64,000 nt of DNA from Streptomyces niphimycinicus (GTDB lineage Bacteria; Actinomycetota; Actinomycetes; Streptomycetales; Streptomycetaceae). Positions 35,088-42,132 of this stretch are shown in pieces. The DNA is taken from the NCBI RefSeq assembly GCF_018883605.1, contig NZ_JAHLEM010000049.1:1-64000 (forward strand), given 5' to 3'. The first letter of the stretch is position 1, and each line of letters opens with the position of its first letter. Both the position numbers and the translations under genes were made by a program. The notes under the pieces were generated by a model. It saw only the letters and a list, made by a program, of their open reading frames with translations. It was not told where the DNA came from and did not search any database.

Positions 35088-35564
35088 ATGGACAACCACA
35101 GCCATGTCCGCCCCGCGACCCCGCCCGACGTTGACGCGGTAAGGGCCGTCACCGACGCGGCATACCGCCCCTACATCGCCCGGATCGGCGTCCGCCCCGC
35201 GCCGATGGACGCGGACCACGCGGCCGATATCGCGGCGGGGCGCGTCTTCGTCACCGGCGACCCGGTCGTGGTGGGGGTGCTGGTCCTGGTGGCCGAGCCC
35301 GGCCATCTCGTCCTGGAGAGCATCGCCGTGGACCCGGACGCGCACCGGCAGGGCGTGGGCAGACGGCTGCTCGCCTTCGCCGAGCTGCACGCCCGCGCCC
35401 TCGGCCTCCCGGAGATCCGGCTCTACACCAACGCCCTCATGCGGGAGAACCAGGAGATCTACCCGAGGTACGGGTACGAGGTGACCGAGCGCCGCCAGGA
35501 CGGCGCGTACGACCGGATCCACTACCGGAAGCGCATCCCCGAGGCGGCGCCCGACGAGCGGTGA
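35088..35564 (+). CDS. GNAT N-acetyltransferase
   Basis: A 158-residue acetyltransferase. The pyrophosphate-binding loop of acetyl-CoA appears in VDPDAHRQGVGRRLLAFAELHARALG, and IRLYTNALMRENQEIYPRYGYEVTERR follows, as in typical GNAT enzymes. The substrate is unknown. It lies 22 bases after the DUF899 gene, possibly the same operon, and ends 72 bases before the convergent response-regulator gene. No signal peptide. Confidence 0.87.
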   Translation: MDNHSHVRPATPPDVDAVRAVTDAAYRPYIARIGVRPAPMDADHAADIAAGRVFVTGDPVVVGVLVLVAEPGHLVLESIAVDPDAHRQGVGRRLLAFAELHARALGLPEIRLYTNALMRENQEIYPRYGYEVTERRQDGAYDRIHYRKRIPEAAPDER

Positions 35565-35636
35565 GGGGCCCGCTGCCGCGGGGGGCCGCGATGGGCGGGG
35601 GCCGCGATGGAACGAGGACGGCCGCGTCATACGCCC

Positions 35637-36275
35637 CTAAGGCCGCCGCAGAAGCCCCCGCTCCATGGCCACCACCACCGCCCTCGTCCGGTCGTTCACA
35701 TCGAGCTTGGCGAACAGCCGCAGCAGATGCGTCTTCACCGTGGCCTCGGCGATCACGAGGCGTCGTCCGATCTCGGCGTTGGTGAGACCGTCCGCCACGG
35801 CGCCCAGGACCTCGGTCTCGCGGTCGGTCAGCGGCTCCTGAACGGGCCGCCGCATCCGCGCGACCAGCTTCTCGGCGACCCGGGGGGCGAGCACCGTCTC
35901 GCCCCGGGCCGCCGCGTGGATGGCGTCGACGAGTTGCTCACGGGTGGTGTCCTTGAGCAGATAGCCGATGGCACCGGCCTCCACCCCGCGCTCGATCTCC
36001 GTATCGGTGTCGTACGTCGTCAGGATCAGCACCCGGGTACGCGGATACCGGGCGACGATCTCGGTCGTCGTCGCCACCCCGTCGAGTACCGGCATCCGCA
36101 GATCGACCAGGGCCACATCGGGGTCGTACCGCTCGACGAGTCCGAGTGCCGCGCGTCCGTCGCCCGCCTCGCCGACGATCTCGATGCTGTCCTCGGCGGC
36201 GAGCAGGGCGATCACTCCGGCCCGCATCACGGTGTGATCGTCCACCACGACGATGCGCAGACCTCCCTCGCTCAT
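35637..36275 (-). CDS. NarL/LuxR-type response regulator
   Basis: A 212-residue regulator. Receiver domain with Asp near 58 (DVALVDLRMPVLDG), Thr in LILTTYDT and Lys in YLLKDTT. The LuxR HTH occupies the last 70 residues (LTDRETEVLGAVADGLTNAEIG, TVKTHLLRLFAKLDVNDR). Start ATG 36275 overlaps the kinase stop (ATGA), so kinase and regulator are coupled. With the MMPL gene upstream they form a three-gene operon. Related in kind to the pair near 13.4 kb but not a recent duplicate. Confidence 0.9.
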   Translation of the reverse strand: MSEGGLRIVVVDDHTVMRAGVIALLAAEDSIEIVGEAGDGRAALGLVERYDPDVALVDLRMPVLDGVATTTEIVARYPRTRVLILTTYDTDTEIERGVEAGAIGYLLKDTTREQLVDAIHAAARGETVLAPRVAEKLVARMRRPVQEPLTDRETEVLGAVADGLTNAEIGRRLVIAEATVKTHLLRLFAKLDVNDRTRAVVVAMERGLLRRP

Positions 36276-37471
36276 GCCTCCACCTCGCCCACCATGGGGA
36301 TCATCGCCAGGATGCGTGTCCCGTCGCCCACCGAACTCGTCACCGTGAGCCTCCCGCCCAGCTCCGCCAGTCGCTTGCGCATGCCGTCGAGTCCGAAACC
36401 CGTCGACTCCCCCACCCGGAACCCGGCTCCATCGTCGGTGATCTCCAGCTCCACCCCGTGCGGACGCCGCGCCAGCACCACGCCGACCATGGACGCGCGG
36501 GCGTGTTTGCGCACATTGGCCAGGGACTCCTGGGTGCAGCGCAGCAGCGCGATACGGGTCTGCTGGTCGCACTCGATGTCTGCCAGGTCGGCGTCGACCG
36601 CCAGGCCGGTGTCCTCGGCGAAGCGGTCCAGCGTACGGCGCAGCGTCCGCGCCACCGATCCGGCCGCCACCTGGCCCGGACCCGGCTGCCCCGCCGAGCC
36701 GACCAACTCCCTGGCCTCGGCGAGGTTTTCCCGGGCGGTGGACTCGATCGACCGCAGTTGCTGGGCGCTGGTGGCCGGATGATGGTCAATGCCCGCCTGG
36801 GCCGCCTCCGCGAGCACGATGATCGACGCGAAGCCCTGCGCGAGCGTGTCGTGGATATCGCGTGCGATGCGTTCCCGTTCGTCCGCCGCGCCCTGGCGCT
36901 GATGGGCCTCGGAAAGCTGTGCCTGCGTCCGCTCCAACTCCTCGATCAGCCGCGCCCGTTCACTGCTCTGCGCGACGACCGAATGTGCCCACAGCCCGAT
37001 CAGTACGCCCACCGCGACCACGATCAGGGTGGACATCAGCGTCTCGCCGAAGAACTCCGCCGACCAGCCCTGCCGGACCAGACTCCCGGCCAGCGTGGCA
37101 CCGGTGGCCAGCCCGAGGAACCACATCGAGGCCCGCGGGCTGCGCCCGAACATCCAGTAGTGCGGCAGCGTCACCATGAACAGCGCCGCATAACTGCTGC
37201 CCAGATAGGCCAGCCCGCCGAGCGCGACCACGAGCACCGAGAGATAGCCCTGCGGCCGTACGACCGGGTTCCCCGGGAAGCGGTCGAGCACCGCGTAGCT
37301 CAGCACCACGCAGCCCAGCAGCGCGATGGCCCGGTACTTGCTCCCCCCGGCCGGAGCCGTGGTCACCAGCCCGACGGCCATCGCGGCGAACAGGCCCCAG
37401 CACACGGCGTTCCACCGGCGCAGCGAAGTGGCCCAGAAGGCGTCGGCCAGGGGGCTGGCGAGAGCGGTCAT
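36272..37471 (-). CDS. Sensor histidine kinase (HisKA_3 type) of the second MMPL operon
   Basis: A 399-residue kinase. Five or so membrane helices in residues 20-165, a short coiled linker, then ERERIARDIHDTLAQGFASI with the His near 207, the N-box RCTQESLANVRKHARA, and DDGAGF and GFGLDGMRKRL of the ATPase domain, all intact. ATG 37471 lies five bases after the MMPL stop, so translation is coupled. The upstream in-frame codons overlap the MMPL gene. Confidence 0.88.
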   Translation of the reverse strand: MTALASPLADAFWATSLRRWNAVCWGLFAAMAVGLVTTAPAGGSKYRAIALLGCVVLSYAVLDRFPGNPVVRPQGYLSVLVVALGGLAYLGSSYAALFMVTLPHYWMFGRSPRASMWFLGLATGATLAGSLVRQGWSAEFFGETLMSTLIVVAVGVLIGLWAHSVVAQSSERARLIEELERTQAQLSEAHQRQGAADERERIARDIHDTLAQGFASIIVLAEAAQAGIDHHPATSAQQLRSIESTARENLAEARELVGSAGQPGPGQVAAGSVARTLRRTLDRFAEDTGLAVDADLADIECDQQTRIALLRCTQESLANVRKHARASMVGVVLARRPHGVELEITDDGAGFRVGESTGFGLDGMRKRLAELGGRLTVTSSVGDGTRILAMIPMVGEVEA

Positions 37472-37476
37472 ACCGA

Positions 37477-39675
37477 TCAACGTACGTCGACCGCCGGTCG
37501 TCCGTCGGCCGGATGCGCCGAGGACGCCGCCGTTCGCCCCGCCGTCCGCGAGGGCCACCAGCTCGCCTCACCGAGCAGCAGCATCGCCGACGGCAGGACC
37601 ATGATCCGGACGATGAAGGCATCGAGCAGCACGGCCGCCGCGAGGACGAAGCCGATCTGCTTCATCTCGATGATGTGCAGAAAGACGAAACTCACGAAGA
37701 CGGTCGTCATCACCACGGCCGCACTTGTCACCACACTCGCCGACCTGCGGATTCCCTCGAGTACGGCCTGCCGGGTGGGCACGCCCGTAAGGACGGCCTC
37801 CCGGATCCGGCTCACCACGAACACCTGGTAGTCCATCGAGAGCCCGAAGAGGATCACAAAGAGGAACAGCGGGACGCGCGATCCAATCGAACCCGTGGAG
37901 TGGAAGTCCAACAGCCCCTCGGCCCAGCTCCCCTGGAAGACCAGGACGAGCAGTCCGAGCGCCGCCGCGGCGGACAGCAGATTCAGTACGACGCCGATCA
38001 GGCCCAGCACCACCGAGCGGAACGCGTACGTCGTCATCGCGAAGGTGACCAGCAGCAACGCCCCGAGGACCAGCGGGAGTTTGCTGTTCTGGTGGGCGGG
38101 ATAGTCGGCGTACCGGGCGACGTCCCCGCTCACCCCGGACTCCGCCCCCTCGACCCGGCCGACGGTGGCGGGCAGATAGTCCTCGCGCAGGTGGTCCAGG
38201 GAGTCGTACGCCTGGTCTGAGTTGCCCAGGTACGGCACCCTCAGCTCGAGCGCGCTGATCCGGTGGTCGGCGGAGGTCCGCACGCGCGAGGCGCCGGCGA
38301 ACAGCGGGTCGGCGTCGGCGCGCCGGGCCAGCTCGCGCAGCGCCCCGCCGACCTCACCGGAGCGCTCGGCGTCGGCCCGTACGACGACCTGGTGGGTGAC
38401 CCGTCGCTCCGGGAACGCCGCGTTGAGCCGGTCGTACACCCGCATGGCGGCGATGTCGCGGGAGTGGGTGTCCCGGCTCATCTCCGTGATCTTCAGCCCG
38501 GCCAGCGGGGTGACGAGCGCGAGCAGGGCGAGAACCGAGACGCACAGGGTGGCCAGGGGGTGCCGGCTCGCGGGTCGCAGCAGAGCGGCCCATACGCGGC
38601 CACCGCCCTCGTCCCGGGTCCGGCGCGCGGGCTTTCCCCGCTCGGCACGGCGCCGCGCCCCGCGCTCCTCCCGCTTTCCCAGCTTGACGAGCATCGCGGG
38701 CAGCGCCGTCAGCGAACTGGCCACCGCGACCAGGACGACCACGATCGTGCCGGTGGCGAGCGAGGAGAAGATGACATCGGAGGCGAGATAGAGCGTCGCG
38801 GTGGAGGCCACGACCGCGAGTCCGGAGATCATGACGGCCCGGCCGGAGGTCGCCGCGGCCAAATCCACCAGCGCCTCGGAGCTGAGCCGGCCGCCCGAGC
38901 GGGCGCGCTCCTCGCGCTCCCGCTTGAGGTAGAAGAGCGTGTAGTCGACGCCGACCGCGAGGCCGATCATCAGGATGACGTTGGTGCCGACCCCGGCGTC
39001 GGGGGAAAGGTGTGAGGCCACCATCGAAAGCCCGATGGCCGCCGCGATGGACGACAGCGCGAGCAGCAGCGGCACCCCCGCCATGGTCACGGAGCCGAAC
39101 ACGACCAACAGGGTGACCAGGGTGATGGGAAGCGTGATCTTCTCGGAGAGCGCCAGGTCGTCACCGCGCTGCTGGTCGACTCCCTTGCTGATGGAGGGAC
39201 TCCCGGTCTCCTCCAGCCGCAGCCCCGGATACGCCTTCGCCACGGCGTCGGTCTGTCCGGCCAGCGCGTCGACCTTGTCCTTGGCGTCCCGCTCCTCGCC
39301 CTTCAGGGCCACCTCGACCATCAGAATCCGGCGGTCCTCGGACAGCAGCGGATCGGCGACGCCCGCGACCTCGGGCAGCCGCTTCATCCGGGCGGTCAGC
39401 TCCCCGGCGGCGGCCTCGGCGGCGTCCCGGTCGAAGGGTCCCGACCGGGAAGAGATCAGCACTTGTTCGGCGGCTCTGCGCTCCAGACCTCCCTCGGCGG
39501 CGATCGCCTCCGCCCGTCCGGCCTCGCCGACCCGGTAGTCGGCCGTGGTCGCGCTGTGGGTGCCGACGGCACTGCCGATGCCCAGACACAGCACCACGAA
39601 CACCAGCCAGCCGACGATGGCCCGCCAGGGGTGCCGGGCGCTCCAGCGCGCCATGCGCACAGTGAATGAGTTCAT
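37477..39675 (-). CDS. MMPL/RND-family transporter, second copy
   Basis: A 732-residue MMPL protein. After an N-terminal helix (WLVFVVLCLGIGSAVG), a first outside loop with a coiled RMKRLPEVAGVADP, and helices carrying GLAVGVDYTLFYLKREREER; a second loop and helices carrying GLSMDYQVFVVSRIREAVLTG. It lacks the collagen-like insert and the DPEA tail of the other copy. ATG 39675 is used; ATG 39654 (MARWSARHPW) is possible. It is the first gene of an operon with a kinase and a response regulator. A 26-base palindrome lies 56 bases upstream. Confidence 0.88.
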   Translation of the reverse strand: MNSFTVRMARWSARHPWRAIVGWLVFVVLCLGIGSAVGTHSATTADYRVGEAGRAEAIAAEGGLERRAAEQVLISSRSGPFDRDAAEAAAGELTARMKRLPEVAGVADPLLSEDRRILMVEVALKGEERDAKDKVDALAGQTDAVAKAYPGLRLEETGSPSISKGVDQQRGDDLALSEKITLPITLVTLLVVFGSVTMAGVPLLLALSSIAAAIGLSMVASHLSPDAGVGTNVILMIGLAVGVDYTLFYLKREREERARSGGRLSSEALVDLAAATSGRAVMISGLAVVASTATLYLASDVIFSSLATGTIVVVLVAVASSLTALPAMLVKLGKREERGARRRAERGKPARRTRDEGGGRVWAALLRPASRHPLATLCVSVLALLALVTPLAGLKITEMSRDTHSRDIAAMRVYDRLNAAFPERRVTHQVVVRADAERSGEVGGALRELARRADADPLFAGASRVRTSADHRISALELRVPYLGNSDQAYDSLDHLREDYLPATVGRVEGAESGVSGDVARYADYPAHQNSKLPLVLGALLLVTFAMTTYAFRSVVLGLIGVVLNLLSAAAALGLLVLVFQGSWAEGLLDFHSTGSIGSRVPLFLFVILFGLSMDYQVFVVSRIREAVLTGVPTRQAVLEGIRRSASVVTSAAVVMTTVFVSFVFLHIIEMKQIGFVLAAAVLLDAFIVRIMVLPSAMLLLGEASWWPSRTAGRTAASSAHPADGRPAVDVR

Positions 39676-39730
39676 GGCCAAAAGCGTTGCTGGCCAGGGT
39701 GGTTGGCCGACAGAGGTGCCCGGTTGAACT

Positions 39731-39756
39731 TCCCGTCCACCGATCGGTGGACGGGA
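39731..39756. promoter_or_regulatory. 26-base perfect palindrome upstream of the MMPL-kinase-regulator operon
   Basis: The half TCCCGTCCACCGA is followed directly by its exact reverse complement. It lies 56-81 bases before the MMPL start and abuts the terminator of the opposite neighbour. It looks like an operator for a dimeric regulator such as a TetR-type repressor or the operon's own NarL-type protein. Confidence 0.75.
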
Positions 39757-39790
39757 CAGGGCCAGGTCCCGGGATGGGGACCTGGCCCTG
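39757..39790 (-). terminator. 14-base stem-loop terminator after the FG-GAP gene
   Basis: Arms CAGGGCCAGGTCCC and GGGACCTGGCCCTG pair perfectly around the six-base loop GGGATG. It lies 22 bases after the FG-GAP gene stop on the same strand and directly next to the palindrome. Confidence 0.85.
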
Positions 39791-39811
39791 GATGGTGCGC
39801 CGGGGGTGAGG

Positions 39812-40558
39812 TCAGGCGCAGGACTTGTAGAAGTGCTTCCAGCCGTCGCCGGGCATGGCGGGCGGCTCGGCCGTGCTGCCGAACTCCCCGTACTTCTGCT
39901 GTGTCGCGTAGTCGTAGTCCCCCGGGCCGCTGCCCGCGGTCGACAGGCGCACATCCCGGTCGAGCTGCCCGTCACCGGGGTTGTTGAGGATCGCGAGGTC
40001 CGGGTACGGGTCGTCGCCGTAGTTGGCGATCCGGAGCTGCTGGGCCTCGCCCTGGTCGCCGATGTCGGAGTGCCGTGCGTCGGGGGAGCTCAGGTTCTTC
40101 CGTGCGAGGGGGCCGGGGCGGTATTCCGCGACGCGCGCGGTCGAGGCGTCGTCCCCGTCGGCCGGCTCGACGATGTTGACGACCATGTCCAGGGTGCCGT
40201 CGTTCTGGAAGTCGGCGACCGCGGCGGTCGCGACCTCCCCCTTCTTCGCGCCGAGAAGTTTGCTGACGGCCTGCTTCGCGCCGAACGTGCCGTCCGCGGC
40301 GCCCCACTGGATGGTCATCTTGGTTCCGGTGTGCCCGGGGTTCGAGATCTTGTCCGGGTTGCCGTCGCCGTCGAGATCGCCGACCAGCGTCGTGGCGTCG
40401 GCCAGACACGGGCCCGCCGCCTCGCCGGCCTTGCCGGACCGTTCCGCGCCGCTCGAGTGCGACGACCCGGCCGCACTGGCCTGGTAACCGGCGATGGTCA
40501 GGGTCAGGGCGACAGCCGCGATCGGGGCGGCGATCAGACGTGACCGTTTGCGAAGCAT
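39812..40558 (-). CDS. Secreted FG-GAP/VCBS-repeat protein
   Basis: A 248-residue exported protein. The signal peptide has MLRKRSRLIAAPIAAVALTLT and a likely Ala-x-Ala cut near residue 30. The rest contains calcium-loop DGDGNPDK and similar repeats (TTLVGDLDGDGNPDKISN, ADFQNDGTLDMVVNI, NYGDDPYPDLAILNN), typical of FG-GAP/VCBS beta-propeller proteins. Role outside the cell unknown. A minus-strand GTAAC-N3-GTTAG lies immediately before the ribosome site. A perfect stem-loop follows the stop. Confidence 0.8.
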   Translation of the reverse strand: MLRKRSRLIAAPIAAVALTLTIAGYQASAAGSSHSSGAERSGKAGEAAGPCLADATTLVGDLDGDGNPDKISNPGHTGTKMTIQWGAADGTFGAKQAVSKLLGAKKGEVATAAVADFQNDGTLDMVVNIVEPADGDDASTARVAEYRPGPLARKNLSSPDARHSDIGDQGEAQQLRIANYGDDPYPDLAILNNPGDGQLDRDVRLSTAGSGPGDYDYATQQKYGEFGSTAEPPAMPGDGWKHFYKSCA

Positions 40559-40718
40559 CTGCGAACTCCTAACGTCGTTACTGCGAAGTGAGAGGGTGGC
40601 GACGCCCCGCGAGCGCGTACCGAAGGTGCCGTACCGCGTAGTCGCGGTGTGCGACCGGGGAGAGCGGGCGTGCGCGCTCCCCGTCGACCACCGTCACCGG
40701 ACTGGGTGGCCCGGCCGG

Positions 40719-41405
40719 TTACTGGTCCGTTCCGCCGCCGAAGGGGACGGCGTCCGCCGGGGAGGTGTGCCAGTTGGTGACGACGGGCCTGTCGACGGTC
40801 ATGGCGCTGACCGGCAGGGAGACCGGGTTGGGGTCCTTGTCACCGACGGCGACGATGATGCTGTCCAGTTCCTTGCCGTTGTTGTCGTTGGTGGTCTTCG
40901 GGTTCACCCCGGCATAGGCGGTGGTGCTCCCGCTCAGCGTGACCGCCGGTCCTACGGCCTGCTCCGCGGGACCCGCCTCGGTGCCGTCCGACCCGAAGGC
41001 CACCGTGGGCAGCGCGGCGGGCAGGTCACAGGTGATCCCCGCCTTGGCCTTCGCCATGACCAGGATGTATCCACCGGCCTGCGTCTCTTCCCGGGTGCTC
41101 CAGGAAATGTCGTTGGCCCCGCACACCTGCCCGACCTTGCCGCGCTCGCCGTTGCCGGTGTCGGCTCCGGAACCGTCCTGGGCTCCCTTGTCCTTGGCAC
41201 CGGGGGTCTTGGCCGACGAGCCGCCGGCGGTGTCCTTGTCGGCCGCGGCATCGCCCGCGGCCCCGGTCGTGGCCTTGGCCGAGGCGGACGAGTCACTGGA
41301 CCCGCTGCTCTTCTCGTCCGACTGGCAAGCGGTGGCGAACATCGCGGCAGTCACCAGCAGGCTGGCACCGGCGAACATACGGACCCGGGGGCGGCTGATA
41401 AGCAT
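40719..41405 (-). CDS. DUF4232 lipoprotein
   Basis: A 228-residue lipoprotein. Signal core LLVTAAMFATAC gives a lipobox Cys near 27; a linker rich in Ser, Ala, Lys and Asp follows, and then the DUF4232 domain (CGANDISWSTREETQAGGYILVMAKAK, ITCDLPAALPTVAFG, SIIVAVGDKDPNPVSLPVSAM). Third member of the family in this window. Its promoter region, shared with the divergent DUF1707 gene, carries the same 11-base-spaced repeats. Confidence 0.83.
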   Translation of the reverse strand: MLISRPRVRMFAGASLLVTAAMFATACQSDEKSSGSSDSSASAKATTGAAGDAAADKDTAGGSSAKTPGAKDKGAQDGSGADTGNGERGKVGQVCGANDISWSTREETQAGGYILVMAKAKAGITCDLPAALPTVAFGSDGTEAGPAEQAVGPAVTLSGSTTAYAGVNPKTTNDNNGKELDSIIVAVGDKDPNPVSLPVSAMTVDRPVVTNWHTSPADAVPFGGGTDQ

Positions 41406-41497
41406 GGGAAGTCCTTCTTCGTCATCAGTGGTCTAGTGCTCCCGGCGATGTTTCGCTCGGTGTGCAACTCACTGTGCCGGTGCCCGCTACCGTTCTG

Positions 41498-41524
41498 TTA
41501 GCGCTCCGCTAACGAAGCGCTGAC
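41498..41524 (-). promoter_or_regulatory. Three GTTAG-type repeats with 11-base period between lipoprotein and DUF1707 genes
   Basis: On the minus strand GTCAG (from 41524), GTTAG (from 41513) and GCTAA (from 41502) are each 11 bases apart. The plus strand shows GTTAGCG-CTC-CGCTAAC. It lies 93 bases before the lipoprotein start and 59 before the DUF1707 start. Confidence 0.6.
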
Positions 41525-41582
41525 GCGATCTCGGACCGGCCGACCCACCTGCGTATCGCCGGGGCGCCAGTAGAGTGAAACG

Positions 41583-42125
41583 GTGACTTCTCTGCCGGAA
41601 GACCCGCCGTTACTGGTCAGCGAGGACGACCGCGACGCGGCCGTGCGGCGCGTGCAGGAGGCGTACGCCGAGGGGCGTATCTCGCACGAGGACATGGACG
41701 AACGCCTCCACCAGGTGCTCACCGCCAAGACCCGCGGCGAACTGGTGTCGGCTCTGGCCTCGCTCCCGGAGGAGAACGCGGGCACCACGTCCACGATCGC
41801 CGCCGCCGGCGGGCGGATCAAGCGGCGCGGCGCATGGCAGGTGCCCCGGGTCCTCAAGGTCGCGTCCGCGTTCGGAAGGGTGCGCCTGGACCTGTCCCGG
41901 GCGGTCATCGAACATCCGGTAGTCGACATCGAGCTGCAACTCGGCACCGGCAGGGCCAGGATCACGGTGCCGCGCGACGCCATCGTCGACCTCGAGGATC
42001 TGCACACCGGGTGGAAGGACACGCACTACAAGCCCCGGCAGAGCCCCGGCCCCGGCGGGCCGAGGATCCGCATCTCCGGGACCATGGGATTCGGACGGCT
42101 GAAGATCCGCCACGCGCGGCGGTGA
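41583..42125 (+). CDS. DUF1707-domain protein
   Basis: A 180-residue protein. The N-terminal DUF1707 (VSEDDRDAAVRRVQEAYAEGRISHEDMDERLHQVLTAKTRGEL) is followed by a beta-rich region with RARITVPRDAIVDLEDLHTGWKD. No signal peptide or membrane helix. Proteins of this kind are common in Streptomyces and often bind membranes or DNA weakly; function unknown. GTG 41583 lies 8 bases after a plausible AGAGTGAAA ribosome site. It diverges from a DUF4232 lipoprotein gene and converges on kdpD-like with 7 bases. Confidence 0.75.
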   Translation: MTSLPEDPPLLVSEDDRDAAVRRVQEAYAEGRISHEDMDERLHQVLTAKTRGELVSALASLPEENAGTTSTIAAAGGRIKRRGAWQVPRVLKVASAFGRVRLDLSRAVIEHPVVDIELQLGTGRARITVPRDAIVDLEDLHTGWKDTHYKPRQSPGPGGPRIRISGTMGFGRLKIRHARR

Positions 42126-42132
42126 GGCGGCG

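Noticed and set aside
40559-40580. Another copy of the 11-base-period repeats before the FG-GAP gene
   Set aside because: The minus strand shows GTAAC and GTTAG only eight bases apart and overlapping the ribosome site, so the spacing does not fit.
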